Positions 1 to 8,796 of a stretch of DNA of 64,000 nt are shown one piece after another. The position numbers and the translations under genes were made by a program. This stretch comes from Falsiroseomonas selenitidurans (lineage in GTDB: Bacteria > Pseudomonadota > Alphaproteobacteria > Acetobacterales > Acetobacteraceae): assembly GCF_012103215.1 (NCBI RefSeq), contig NZ_JAAVNE010000011.1, positions 62,001 to 126,000 on the forward strand, written 5' to 3'. Below the pieces are notes generated by a model. That model did no database searches and was not told the DNA's origin. It worked only from the letters and a program-made list of their open reading frames with translations. The stretch's first letter is position 1; each line of letters starts with the position of its first letter.

Positions 1-365
1 CGGCCGACGCCGTGCAACGGCGAGAAGCGATAGGGCACCAGCTTCGGCCGTGGCGCCGCCAGCGCGTCCCGCACCCGGTCCAGCACCGCGGTGACGCCGG
101 GGCTGGCGCCTTCGATCCGCGCACCGGCGGCGGCGGCCGTCAGCAGCAGGGTGGCACCGGTGGTGTCCACCGCCTCCACCGACGCCAGGTCCAGCCGCAG
201 CGGTGGGCCGGGGCGCCGGGCTTCCTCCATCAGGCGGGGCCACAGCGCGGCGGCGGCCGGCGTGTCGACGCGGCCGGACAGGGCGAGAATCCGCGCCCCT
301 GCCTCCTCCCGCACTGTCACCCCAGGCGCCGCTAGCGCCACCGAGCCATCCGCCAGGGCCGTCAC
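1..365 (-). CDS. STAS-domain protein, 5' part only (probable MlaE-type ABC permease)
   Basis: This open frame runs off the left edge of the window, so only about 121 N-terminal residues are visible. Residues 10-95 read as a STAS fold. A hydrophobic strand is followed by DLASVEAVDTTGATLLL, the usual Asp-x-Ser/Thr-Gly site before the anti-sigma-type helix. The start is taken as GTG at 365 because GGAAGG lies 5 bases upstream; GTG at 371 is also possible. In Rhodospirillales a STAS domain of this kind often precedes the MlaE permease of the phospholipid-transport ABC system, which is inference here because the permease part is outside the window. It lies downstream of and co-directional with the amine oxidase. 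Confidence 0.6.
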   Translation of the reverse strand, partial: MTALADGSVALAAPGVTVREEAGARILALSGRVDTPAAAALWPRLMEEARRPGPPLRLDLASVEAVDTTGATLLLTAAAAGARIEGASPGVTAVLDRVRDALAAPRPKLVPYRFSPLHGVG

Positions 366-407
366 CCCCACCTTCCGCTCCCGCAATGGAGCGCCGTATG
401 GAACACT

Positions 408-1664
408 TTATCGCAGCGCAGCAAGCGCGGCCTGCGCCGCGGCCTCGCCGGAGCGCCAGGCGCCGCCCACCGTGCCGGCCAGCCGGGCGTGGCAGGCCTC
501 GCCCGCCAGGCAGAGCCGCCCGCCGGCCAGCGGCGCCGCCAGCACACCCCGCGCCGCGGCCCGGCCGGGCCGTGCATAGCTGTACACGCCGCGCGCCCAG
601 GGGTCCCGCAGCCAATCGGTCACGATCGGGTTGGGGTGCAGCGCCGCGGCTGCCAGGGCGCCGAAGCGGGTGGCGACCTCCGCCCGCATGAAATCCTCCA
701 GCGCCGCATCGCCGGCCCGCTCCAGCGCCGCCGCGGCGTCGCCGCCGACATGGCAGGCGAGCAGATCGCGCCCGAAAGGCCGGGCATTCATCGCCACCAG
801 CGCCTCGCCCGGCGCGACCTGGCGATCGATGGAGGTGAAATCCGCAAGCCCCAGCGCCGCCGTGCCGCGGAACCCCACCTTGACCACCTGGCCCAGCGGC
901 AGGTCGGCGGCGGCCTGCCGCACCGCGGCCGGCAATGGCGGGTCGAAGCGCAGGGTGTCCGAGACCAGCAGGGGCGTGGGCAGCGTCACCACCACGGCGC
1001 GCGCCCGCACCGTGCCGAAGCCGCCTTCGGCAACCGCCTGCGCGCCGCCCCAGCCCAGCCGCGCCACCGGCGAGGCCAAGCGGATCGGCAGGCCGGCCGC
1101 CAGGCCGGCCAACAACGTGCCGAAGCCCTGTTCCGCCAGCATGTTGCCGCCGTTCAGGGCGGTGGCGGTGAAGTCCTGCAGGCTGACGCGATCGAGCGGC
1201 GCGGCGGCGATGATGTCGCCCTGCCAGGCGGCGACGGTCGCATCCCAGGCGCCGCCCCGGGGCACCACCGCGGCGACGCTGGGATCGGGGCCTTCGCGCG
1301 GCGCCGCCACGGCAGCCTCGAAGGCGTCCCAGGCGGCGTCATAGGCGGCGCGTTCCGCGGCCTCCGCCAGGCGGCCGCCGACATGGGTCCTCTCGCGTCG
1401 CAGCCGGTCGGAATCCACCAGCCGGATGCCGGCCTCGGCGGCCAGCTTCACCAGGGGGTTGTCCTCGGCATTGTGCAGCCAGTTGGCGCCACGCTCGAAG
1501 GGCAGGCCGAGCCGATGGTCGGTGACCACCCGGCCGCCGACCCGGTCGCGCGCTTCCAGCACCAGCACGCTGCGGCCGGCAGCGGCCACGGCGCGCGCGG
1601 CGGCGATGCCGGCCGCCCCGGCGCCCACCACCAGGACGTCCGGCTCGGACATCGGATCCATCAT
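408..1664 (-). CDS. FAD-dependent amine oxidase (flavin monoamine oxidase family)
   Basis: This 418-residue protein opens with a Rossmann dinucleotide motif (GAGAAG at residues 14-19), followed by the GGRVV motif that contacts FAD in the amine oxidase family. The C-terminus carries the second FAD signature around AGEACHARLAGTVGGAW. Such enzymes oxidise primary or polyamine C-N bonds with release of hydrogen peroxide and ammonia; the actual substrate cannot be read from the sequence. There is no signal peptide, so it is probably cytoplasmic. Alternative starts are Met2 and Met5, and Met5 gives a N-terminus typical of the family. The neighbour 48 bp upstream is a SpoU methyltransferase with no obvious functional link. 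Confidence 0.85.
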   Translation of the reverse strand: MMDPMSEPDVLVVGAGAAGIAAARAVAAAGRSVLVLEARDRVGGRVVTDHRLGLPFERGANWLHNAEDNPLVKLAAEAGIRLVDSDRLRRERTHVGGRLAEAAERAAYDAAWDAFEAAVAAPREGPDPSVAAVVPRGGAWDATVAAWQGDIIAAAPLDRVSLQDFTATALNGGNMLAEQGFGTLLAGLAAGLPIRLASPVARLGWGGAQAVAEGGFGTVRARAVVVTLPTPLLVSDTLRFDPPLPAAVRQAAADLPLGQVVKVGFRGTAALGLADFTSIDRQVAPGEALVAMNARPFGRDLLACHVGGDAAAALERAGDAALEDFMRAEVATRFGALAAAALHPNPIVTDWLRDPWARGVYSYARPGRAAARGVLAAPLAGGRLCLAGEACHARLAGTVGGAWRSGEAAAQAALAALR

Positions 1665-1712
1665 GCCATCCTCAGATCGTGTGGCCGGCCAGGGTCGGCA
1701 AGGCGGCCGCTG

Positions 1713-2369
1713 CTACCCGGCCAGGGCGTGGATCAGCACCGCCGCGGCCACCGAGACGTTCAGGCTTTCCACCCTGCCGCTGCCGGGCAGGGTGACGCGG
1801 TGGGCGCAGGCGGCGGCGGTGAGGCCGGGCAGGCCGGTCTCCTCATTGCCCAGCGCCAGCACGAAGGGCTTGTCGCGCGGCAGCGCGGCCGGCGCCACGC
1901 CGCCGGCCGCCACCGCGGCCACCGTGGTGAAGCGCGGCGCCAGCGCCCGCAGGGCGATGTGCGGCTGCGCCAGGCGCAGCACCGCCAGATGTTCCAGCCC
2001 GCCCTCGGCAATGCGGTAGGCGGCATCGGACAGGCCGCTCTGCCGCGGATCGTCCGACAGCAGCAGCCCGGCGCAGCCGAAGAAGGCGGCGGAGCGCGCG
2101 ATGGCGCCGAGGTTGTGCGGGTTGCCGATGCCATCCAGCAGCGGCAGCACCGGCGCCTTCAGCAGGGCCGGCGGGAAGGGGCCGGCGGTGAGGTCCGCCA
2201 TGGCCCGCGGCACGGCGATGGCGACCAGGCCGCCATGGTGTTCCGTGCCGGCGATGCGGGCCAGGTCCTCGGCCGTCACCTCCCGGTAGGGGCGGCGGCC
2301 CTGGGCCATGATGGCGCAGAGTGGCCCGGCCTCCCGCCGCCGGGTGGGCGTGTAGAACAGGCGCAGCAC
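1713..2369 (-). CDS. SpoU/TrmH-family RNA 2'-O-methyltransferase
   Basis: The protein has the three SpoU (SPOUT) signatures. Motif 1 is NPHNLGAIARSAAFFG, motif 2 is LGNEETGL and motif 3 is SLNVSVAAAVLIHAL near the C-terminus. These form the trefoil-knot SAM site that methylates ribose 2'-OH groups in rRNA or tRNA. The GTG start at 2369 is the first conventional start codon, but the frame stays open upstream. Residues encoded up to 2468 (RDSELDRLCG and onward) resemble the small substrate-binding domain that usually precedes the catalytic domain. The only candidate start there is a CTG at 2466-2468 that overlaps the upstream oxygenase stop as CTGA. Whether the target is 23S rRNA or tRNA cannot be told. 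Confidence 0.85.
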   Translation of the reverse strand: MLRLFYTPTRRREAGPLCAIMAQGRRPYREVTAEDLARIAGTEHHGGLVAIAVPRAMADLTAGPFPPALLKAPVLPLLDGIGNPHNLGAIARSAAFFGCAGLLLSDDPRQSGLSDAAYRIAEGGLEHLAVLRLAQPHIALRALAPRFTTVAAVAAGGVAPAALPRDKPFVLALGNEETGLPGLTAAACAHRVTLPGSGRVESLNVSVAAAVLIHALAG

Positions 2370-2464
2370 GGCATCGGGCCGGGTGGCGAAGGCGGCGGCG
2401 GCCGCGGCGGGGCCGCACAGCCGGTCGAGTTCCGAATCCCGCCAGCCGCGCGCGGGGGCCTGGT

Positions 2465-3568
2465 TCAGGCCTCCACCGGGCTGGGCTTCGGGATCGCGTC
2501 GTTCTGGCCCAGAAATTTCGCACCCTCCTCGCGGATCGCAGCCGCGGCGTCGTCATACAGGAATGGCAGGAAGGCGTATCGCCGCCCGCGCGTCACCGGC
2601 CGCGCCTCATGCAGCAGCGAGCAGGAAAACACCACAGCCCCGCCGGCCGGGGCGCGGTAGGTCTGCGGCCCGAATTCCGGGAAGCACAGGTCGCCGCCCT
2701 CGTAGTCGCCGGTGTTGAGGTTCAGCGTGCAGGCGAAGCGCCGATGCGCCGTGGCCTTGGTGGTGTTGTCCCGGTGGGCGCGGAAGAAGCCCTGGTCGGC
2801 GGCATCGTAGCAGGCCACCACATAGCGCTCCAGCCGGGTGACGCGGTAGTTGAAGGCGCGGGCGATCTCCGGGACCAGGCGGGCGTTCAGCCGGGCGCGG
2901 ATCTGCGCGCGCAGCGCCTCATCCTCCAGGAACAGGTCCTTGCGGCGCTTGTGGCTGGGGTCCATCACGCCGACGGTGCGGCCGCCGACATCGCGCATGA
3001 AGCCGCTTTCGCCGCCCCCCACCGCCTCATAGGTCGCGATCAGCCGCTGGCAGAAGGCCGGCTCGAAGACCCGCGGCAGCACCAGCACCGGGGCGGTCAG
3101 GGGCACGCCGGCGTGCTGGGCGGGCGGCGGCAGGGCGGCCAGGGTGGCCATCGCCTCCGCCCCCGCCTCCAGCGGCCAGATGGCGAAGACGCGCAGCATC
3201 GGGTCCAGCAGCACCCAGCCGGTGCGCAGCGTGCCGTCCGGCTCCACCGCGCGGAGCGCCCGGCGCGCGCTGCCATCGTCGTCCCACAGCACGCGGCGCC
3301 CGGGGCCGTCGGTCAGGCGGCCGGCGCGCTCATCCGCCGGATCCGTGCCGATGACCACCAGGAAGGCGCGGTCGGCGTGCAGCAGCCCGGCATGCGGCGC
3401 GATCATCGCCGCCAGGCCCGGCGCCACGCCCTCCGCCCCCAGGGGGCCGGGGATCAGCAGCATCAGCCAGCGGCCGGCCGTGGTGTCGAAGGCGAAGCGT
3501 GGATTGCCGGCGGAGCGGGCGTGGAAAGCGGGGATGGGCTCGCCGGGGGTATAGGCGGGGGTGGGCAT
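2465..3568 (-). CDS. Redoxin-like / 2-oxoglutarate-Fe(II) oxygenase fusion protein
   Basis: The protein has 367 residues in two parts. Residues 1-150 look like an AhpC/TSA-type thioredoxin fold (FHARSAGNPRFAF start and a WLMLLIPG strand) but contain no cysteine, so peroxidase chemistry is not expected. Residues 160-350 form a prolyl-4-hydroxylase-type double-stranded beta-helix. The iron ligands are His265 and Asp267 (AHRD) with distal His320 (LLHEARP), and an Arg near 327-330 should bind 2-oxoglutarate. Family knowledge suggests hydroxylation of a protein side chain, but the substrate is unknown. Its stop overlaps the possible CTG start of the SpoU methyltransferase, so the two are probably co-transcribed. 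Confidence 0.8.
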   Translation of the reverse strand: MPTPAYTPGEPIPAFHARSAGNPRFAFDTTAGRWLMLLIPGPLGAEGVAPGLAAMIAPHAGLLHADRAFLVVIGTDPADERAGRLTDGPGRRVLWDDDGSARRALRAVEPDGTLRTGWVLLDPMLRVFAIWPLEAGAEAMATLAALPPPAQHAGVPLTAPVLVLPRVFEPAFCQRLIATYEAVGGGESGFMRDVGGRTVGVMDPSHKRRKDLFLEDEALRAQIRARLNARLVPEIARAFNYRVTRLERYVVACYDAADQGFFRAHRDNTTKATAHRRFACTLNLNTGDYEGGDLCFPEFGPQTYRAPAGGAVVFSCSLLHEARPVTRGRRYAFLPFLYDDAAAAIREEGAKFLGQNDAIPKPSPVEA

Positions 3569-3629
3569 GTGGGGCCTCGGGTCGTGGCGCGCCTGGAGCC
3601 TGCGGCGCGGATCAAGCGTTCGGCCCGGT

Positions 3630-4634
3630 TCAGCGCCGGGCCAGTTCCTGCAGGGTGTTCAGCAGCGCCGCCGGCACCTCCACACCCTCGGAAGCGGCCC
3701 GGTCCGCCAGCCCGGCGCGTCGGCGGCCCGGCAGGCGCACGCCGGCGTCCTCCTGCATCGCGGAGAGCAGGGTTTCCAGCCGGTCGGCGAAGCCATCCTG
3801 CCCGACCAGCGCCCCCGGGTCGATGGTCAGCAGCGCATGGCCGAGGCGCGGGCGATTGCCCGAAGCGGTGAAGAAACTGTCCGCCTCGAAGCCGAAGGCG
3901 GCGCCGGTCAGGGCGCAGCACAGCAATTCCACCACCAGCGCCAGCAGCGCGCCCTTGGTGCCGCCCATCGCCAGCATGGCGCCGCCGAGCGCGGCCTCGG
4001 CATCCGTGGTGGGGTTGCCCTCGGCATCCAGCGCCCAGCCCTCGGGGATGGGCTGGCCCGCCTTGGCCGCCTGCATGATGCGCCCGCGCGCCACCTCGGA
4101 CAGGGCCAGGTCGATCACCAGCGGTGCCGCGTCACGGCGCGGGAAGGCGGCGGCGACGGGGTTGGTGCCGAGCAGCGGGCGGCGGCCCCCCGGCACCGGC
4201 ATGGCGGCCGGGGAGTTGGTGAAGGCCAGCGCGACCAGGCCCTGCCGCGCCAGCGCGGCGACGGGAAGGCCCATGGTGCCCGCATGGTGGCTGTTGGTGA
4301 TGCCGAGGAAGGCCACGCCGTGGTCCTTCGCCCGCCGCGCCGCCTCCGCCACGGCCAGGTGCAGCGCCGGATAGGCCAGGCCGTGCCGGGCATCGACCAG
4401 CGCCGCGCCGCCGCGTTCCGCGACCACGGCCGGGATGGCGGTGCCATCGGCCCGGCCATTGGCCAGGAAGCCGGCATATTGCGGCACGCGCGACAGGCCA
4501 TGGCCGCCCTGGCCCTCCGCCTCCCCCTCCACCAGCGCCTGCGCCGTCAGCGCTGCCATGGCCGGGCTGGCGCCGGCGGCTTCCAGCGCACGGGTGGCGA
4601 GGGTTCGGGCTTCGGCCAGGCTCAGGCGCGGCAT
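3630..4634 (-). CDS. Ldh-family (malate/L-lactate dehydrogenase type) NAD(P)-dependent oxidoreductase
   Basis: The gene encodes 334 residues from the ATG at 4634 (MPRLSLAEAR); the open frame extends further upstream but with non-conserved, low-complexity sequence. The features of the malate/L-lactate dehydrogenase-2 family are visible. These are the GHGLSRVPQY substrate loop near residue 45, the central HHAGTMG segment, LLGTNPVAAAFPR, and a long C-terminal helix pair. Members reduce or oxidise 2-hydroxy/2-oxo acids such as malate, ureidoglycolate or 2,3-diketogulonate with NAD(P)H in the cytoplasm. It is followed 20 bp upstream by a Bug-type binding protein gene on the same strand, consistent with a small organic-acid uptake and use operon. 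Confidence 0.85.
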   Translation of the reverse strand: MPRLSLAEARTLATRALEAAGASPAMAALTAQALVEGEAEGQGGHGLSRVPQYAGFLANGRADGTAIPAVVAERGGAALVDARHGLAYPALHLAVAEAARRAKDHGVAFLGITNSHHAGTMGLPVAALARQGLVALAFTNSPAAMPVPGGRRPLLGTNPVAAAFPRRDAAPLVIDLALSEVARGRIMQAAKAGQPIPEGWALDAEGNPTTDAEAALGGAMLAMGGTKGALLALVVELLCCALTGAAFGFEADSFFTASGNRPRLGHALLTIDPGALVGQDGFADRLETLLSAMQEDAGVRLPGRRRAGLADRAASEGVEVPAALLNTLQELARR

Positions 4635-4654
4635 GCGGCGATCACTCCAGGGGA

Positions 4655-5644
4655 TCACGCATCGGGCTTGATCCCGGCTTCCGTGACAAGGGTGGCCCAG
4701 CGATCGGTCTCCGCCCGGATGAAGGCGGCGGAGCGGGCGCTGTCCCAGCCCAGCACCTGGAAGCCGCCCTCGCTGGCGCGGCGGGTGGTGGTGGCGTCGT
4801 GGATCGCGGCCAGCACGTCGCGTTCCAGCCGGGCGCGCAGCGCGGCGGGCACGGCGGCCTGGGTGATCACCGCCGTCCAGTTGGTGATCTCCAGCTCCGG
4901 CAGCCCTGCCTCCCGCACCGTGGGCACGTCGGGCACCAGCGGGTGGCGCTCCGCACTCGTCACCGCCAGGGCGCGCAGCCGGCCGCCGCGGATCTGCGCC
5001 AGGCATTCCGGCAGGTTGGAGACCATCATGTCCAGGCTGCCGCCGGCCAGGTCCGTCACCGCCGGGGCGCCGCCGCGATAGGGCACATGGACGATGTTGT
5101 CGCCGGCCCGGCTGACCCGGCGGAACAGCTCCAGCCCAAGATGCGGCGGCGAGCCGGTGCCGGAGGAGCCGACATTCAGCGACCGCTGCCGCGCCCGGGC
5201 CACCAGCGCCGCCAGATCGCCCGTCGGCATCGCCTGCGTGTTCACCACCACCGCCAGCGGCAGCGAGCCGAGCACCGAGATCGGCACGAAGGCCCGGCGG
5301 AAATCATAGGGCGCGTTGGGGAACAGCGTGGCGTTCACGGCATGGGTGAGGGTGATGGCCAGCAGCGTGTGGCCGTCGGGTTCCGCCTTGGCGGCCAGAT
5401 CGGCGCCGATCATGGCGTTGCCGCCGGCGCGATTGTCCACCACCACCGGCCGGCCCCAGCCCTCGCCCAGCTTCTGGGCGACCAGGCGGGCCATGATGTC
5501 GGTCAGCCCGCCGGGGGGGAAGGGCACGATGTAGCGCGGGTTGCGCTCGGGGAAGGCCGGCCCCTGCGCCGGGGCGGGCAGGGGCAGCAGGCTGCCGGCC
5601 GCCAGCGCAAAGGCGATGCGGCGGGGGAACAGGGGACGCGACAT
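4655..5644 (-). CDS. Bug/TctC-family tripartite tricarboxylate transporter substrate-binding protein
   Basis: The product has 329 residues from the ATG at 5644, chosen because GGGAGG lies just upstream and because a signal peptide follows directly (RRIAFALAAGSLLPLPAPAQ, with an AQ/G cleavage site near residue 27). The mature protein begins with the family motif YIVPFPPGGLTDIMAR and has VVVDNRAGGNAMIG and the VPYRGGAP loop, all typical of periplasmic Bug receptors. These bind small carboxylates and deliver them to TctA/TctB permeases. No TctA or TctB gene is in the window, as is common for orphan Bug genes. It shares an operon with the Ldh-type dehydrogenase, suggesting a hydroxy-acid ligand. 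Confidence 0.9.
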   Translation of the reverse strand: MSRPLFPRRIAFALAAGSLLPLPAPAQGPAFPERNPRYIVPFPPGGLTDIMARLVAQKLGEGWGRPVVVDNRAGGNAMIGADLAAKAEPDGHTLLAITLTHAVNATLFPNAPYDFRRAFVPISVLGSLPLAVVVNTQAMPTGDLAALVARARQRSLNVGSSGTGSPPHLGLELFRRVSRAGDNIVHVPYRGGAPAVTDLAGGSLDMMVSNLPECLAQIRGGRLRALAVTSAERHPLVPDVPTVREAGLPELEITNWTAVITQAAVPAALRARLERDVLAAIHDATTTRRASEGGFQVLGWDSARSAAFIRAETDRWATLVTEAGIKPDA

Positions 5645-5738
5645 GGAACCTCCCTCAACGATGCCCGTTCCGGGCGTTTCGTGGCGGGAAGCATGGCAGG
5701 CGGGGCGGCGCGACGACAGGGAAACGTTCGTGCCGGCT

Positions 5739-6674
5739 TCAGGCCGGCCGCGCCTCGATCGCCGCGTGGCAGACCCGGTCATCCTCCGGCGCCCGGCCCA
5801 GCGCCGGGTGCACGCCGCCCGGCGGCAGCTGCGGCAACGGCCAGACCAGCCGCTGCGCGGCCTGGGCGGTGAACCCCGCCGCGGCGAAGGCGGCCAGCAT
5901 CTCGGACAGGCCGAGCTGGTTGCAGTACAGCCCGGCGCGGGCCACCGCCGGGCCCTCCCAGAACCCCGGCCCGAAGGCCAGGTGGCGCAGCTTGCCGCCA
6001 AGGTGGTCGTGGAAATCCACCGCATGGAGGCCGAGCCCGCCCGGGGCCGCGACGCGGCGCAGCCCGGCCAGCAGCGGCGCCAGCGCGTCCCGCCGCACAT
6101 GTTCCAGCGCGACCTCGGAAAAGACCAGGTCGACGGAGGCCGCCGGCACCGCCGCCAGCCGCTCGGGGCCGCCAACCAGCAGGCGGGCACCGCAGGCGGC
6201 CAGCACCGCTTCCCGGTCGTGGCAGGCGGCGAGGTCGGGCGGCTGCAGCCCGGCGCGGCGCGCGGCCTCGGCCGCGGCGCGATAGGGCGCGAGCTCGCGC
6301 GGCGCCGCATCCTCCACATCCAGGTACCAGATCGGGCCGAGCCCGAGCGCGGCGGCGATCGGCGCGCGCAGCACCATGGCGCCCGGCCCCACCTCCAGCA
6401 CCGCCCGCGGGGCGCGGCCCGCCAGTTCCGTGAAGCGGCGGATGCGCCAGGCCAGCGGGTCCACCAGCCGGCCGGGGTCGAGCGCGTCGAAGGAGTGGCG
6501 GCGCAAGCCCAGCCGGCGCCAGGCCTCGGCTGGCACCGGCAGGGCGCCCAGCACCAGCTTCACGCCGAGCTTCAGCCACCAGGGCACCGGCGCGCCCGCG
6601 GCATAGCCTTCCGGCACCGGCACATCCACCGGGGCGGGGGCGGGCGGAGGGCTTTCGGTGGCTTCGGCTGGCAT
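5739..6674 (-). CDS. Class I SAM-dependent methyltransferase
   Basis: This 311-residue protein has a SAM-binding motif I (VLEVGPGAM) around residue 93 and an acidic motif II strand (WYLDVEDAA). The post-motif VDLVFSEVALEHVRRD is of the methyltransferase-11 type, with the Glu-His pair often seen in polyketide, lipid or glycan methyltransferases. A proline/alanine-rich N-terminal stretch of about 30 residues precedes a short hydrophobic segment (KLGVKLVLGALPV) that could associate with the membrane. The C-terminal part (WEGPAVARAGLYCNQLG) resembles methyltransferases found near sugar or cell-surface genes. The acceptor is not recognisable. The next gene is divergent. Confidence 0.75.
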   Translation of the reverse strand: MPAEATESPPPAPAPVDVPVPEGYAAGAPVPWWLKLGVKLVLGALPVPAEAWRRLGLRRHSFDALDPGRLVDPLAWRIRRFTELAGRAPRAVLEVGPGAMVLRAPIAAALGLGPIWYLDVEDAAPRELAPYRAAAEAARRAGLQPPDLAACHDREAVLAACGARLLVGGPERLAAVPAASVDLVFSEVALEHVRRDALAPLLAGLRRVAAPGGLGLHAVDFHDHLGGKLRHLAFGPGFWEGPAVARAGLYCNQLGLSEMLAAFAAAGFTAQAAQRLVWPLPQLPPGGVHPALGRAPEDDRVCHAAIEARPA

Positions 6675-6826
6675 GGCGGTCAGGGGGGTGGCCTTCGCAT
6701 CGGGCCGGCAGGGTAGCGGAAAGCGATGCCGGGCGGAAACCGGCGGCCGGCAGCGAACCGGACCGGTGCGCCGGCGTTCCGTCCCGCGAACCCCCGCCCG
6801 CCACAGATCAAGGACACACCGGCCGC

Positions 6827-8722
6827 ATGCCCGACTTCCCGCCCGCCGCCCATCGCGGCGTCCGCGCCGCCGGGGTGCCGCAGAACGGTGCCGAGATCGC
6901 CCAGGCCGTGCTGGTGGTTGTCGCCGTGCTCTACTTCGCCCGCGACCTGCTGGTGCCGCTGGCCCTCGCCGTGCTGCTGTCCTTCGTGCTGGCGCCGGTG
7001 GCCCGGGCGCTGCGGCGCATCGGCATCCCGCGCGCGGCCGGCGTGCTGGCGGCGGTGATGGCCGGCGTGTCCGTCATCGGCACGCTCGGCCTGGTGATGG
7101 GGCGGCAGCTGGCGGAGCTGGCCGGGGACATCCCGCTGTACCAGGCGGAACTGATGCGCAAGCTCGCCACGCTGCGCGCCAGCGGGGGGATCATGGACCG
7201 TGTGCGCGACATGCTGCGCGGCCTGGCCGATGGCGCGGAGCGGGCGGAACGCGCCGCCGCGGCGCCGGAGCCGGCGCAGGTGCTGGCCGCGGACCGGGTC
7301 GTGCCGCTGCCGGTGCAGGTGCAGCAGCCGGACCCGGCGCCCTTCGCGGTGCTGCAGGGGGTGCTGGAGCCGCTGCTCTATCCGCTGGCCACCTTCGGCA
7401 TCGTCGTCGTGCTGGTGATCTTCATCCTGCTGTACCGCGAGGATCTGCGCGACCGGGTCATCCGCCTGGTCGGCGCCGAGGACCTGCACCGCACCATGGC
7501 GGCGATGGACGACGCCGCCTATCGCCTGTCCCGCTACTTCCTGGCGCAGACCGCGATGAACGCCGCCTATGGCGTGTTCATCACCGCGGCGCTGTTTTTC
7601 ATCGGCGTGCCGCAGCCGATGCTGTGGGGCATCGTCGCCGGGCTGATGCGCTTCGTGCCCTTCGTCGGCACCTTCATCGCCGCCGGCTTCCCGCTGCTGC
7701 TGGCCCTGGCGGTGGATCCGGGCTGGGGCATCCCGCTGATGGTGCTGGTGCTGTTCGCGGTGAGCGAGGGGCTGATGGGCCAGGTGTTCGAGCCGCTGGT
7801 CTTCGGCCGCTCCACCGGCCTGTCGCCGGTCGCGGTGATCGCCGCCGCCACCTTCTGGACCTGGCTGTGGGGGCCGATCGGGCTGATCGTCTCCATGCCG
7901 CTGACCGTCTGCCTGGTGGTGCTGGGGCGGCATGTGGAACGCTTCGAATTCCTCGAGGTGGCGCTGGGCGACCGGCCACCGCTGGACCCGCCCGCCACCT
8001 TCTACCAGCGCGCCCTGGCCGGCGACGCCGATGCGCTGGCCGAGCAGGCGGAGGGCGTGATGCGGGAGAAGCGGCTGTCCGCCTATTACGACACGGTGGC
8101 GCTGCCGGCCCTGGCGCTGGCCCAGGCGGACGCGCTGCGCGGCAGCTTCGCGACCGAGCGCCTGGCGGCGCTGCGCGCCCGGCTGGCCACGCTGGTGGAG
8201 GATCTGGAGGAGGAGGCGGAGGACGACCGCGCCCCGGGCCCGGGCCTGGCGGAGATGGAGGACAACCCGCCGCCGCCCGACCCGCCGCCGCCGCCGGGCG
8301 TGCTGGTGCCGCCCGGTGCCGTGCTGTGCCTGGCCGGGCGCGGTGCCTTCGACGAGGCGCTGGCGGCGATGCTGGCACAGGTGCTGCGCAAGCGCGGCTT
8401 CGGCGCGGTGGCGGCGCCGGCCGACCTGCTGCGCGGCGGCGACCTGGCGGGCTTCGAGCCGGAGACGGTGCGGCAGGCCTGGTTCTGCACCGTGCAGGGT
8501 GGCGCCTCGGTCGCGGCGTCGCGCTACCTGCTGCGCCGCCTGCGCCGGCGCTTCCCGCAGGCCCAGGTGGCCACCTTGGTGGTGGGCGCGGAGGGCCGCC
8601 TGCCGGAGGCGCTGCGCGCCGAGGGCGCCGTGGCGGTGGAAGGCGGCCTGGGGGAGGCCGCCCGCGCCGCGCAGCGCCTGGCGCCCCAGGCGGCGGCGAG
8701 CACAACGCCCGCGATGGGATGA
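6827..8722 (+). CDS. AI-2E family (PerM/YhhT-like) membrane permease with long C-terminal tail
   Basis: The protein has 631 residues. The first 380 form the AI-2E exporter fold. There are N-terminal helix pairs (VLVVVAVLYFARDLLV, LAVLLSFVLAPVARAL), a large soluble loop with amphipathic helices, and then the conserved membrane block with RYFLAQTAMNAAYGVF and FVPFVGTFIAAGFPLLL. The family includes the TqsA quorum-signal exporter and putative Na+/H+ antiporters, so the substrate is uncertain. The remaining 230 residues are soluble, with an acidic segment and a proline run (DDRAPGPG...PPPPDPPPPPG, residues 465-490) followed by a Rossmann-like region. That tail is seen in some alphaproteobacterial homologues. 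A strong hairpin follows the stop. Confidence 0.85.
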   Translation: MPDFPPAAHRGVRAAGVPQNGAEIAQAVLVVVAVLYFARDLLVPLALAVLLSFVLAPVARALRRIGIPRAAGVLAAVMAGVSVIGTLGLVMGRQLAELAGDIPLYQAELMRKLATLRASGGIMDRVRDMLRGLADGAERAERAAAAPEPAQVLAADRVVPLPVQVQQPDPAPFAVLQGVLEPLLYPLATFGIVVVLVIFILLYREDLRDRVIRLVGAEDLHRTMAAMDDAAYRLSRYFLAQTAMNAAYGVFITAALFFIGVPQPMLWGIVAGLMRFVPFVGTFIAAGFPLLLALAVDPGWGIPLMVLVLFAVSEGLMGQVFEPLVFGRSTGLSPVAVIAAATFWTWLWGPIGLIVSMPLTVCLVVLGRHVERFEFLEVALGDRPPLDPPATFYQRALAGDADALAEQAEGVMREKRLSAYYDTVALPALALAQADALRGSFATERLAALRARLATLVEDLEEEAEDDRAPGPGLAEMEDNPPPPDPPPPPGVLVPPGAVLCLAGRGAFDEALAAMLAQVLRKRGFGAVAAPADLLRGGDLAGFEPETVRQAWFCTVQGGASVAASRYLLRRLRRRFPQAQVATLVVGAEGRLPEALRAEGAVAVEGGLGEAARAAQRLAPQAAASTTPAMG

Positions 8723-8760
8723 GGCGGCCCGCCAGAGGGCGGCCCGACCCGGTCTGGCTC

Positions 8761-8786
8761 GCGCCGGCCCCCGCGGGGGCCGGCGC
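8761..8786. terminator. Bidirectional hairpin between convergent genes
   Basis: A perfect 11-bp inverted repeat with a 4-base loop (GCGCCGGCCCC-CGCG-GGGGCCGGCGC) sits between the stop of the AI-2E permease and the stop of the giant RTX gene. It has no T-tract on either side, which is usual for GC-rich alphaproteobacteria. Its position between two convergent stops makes a shared transcription terminator the simplest reading. Confidence 0.6.
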
Positions 8787-8796
8787 GAAGCCGTGG

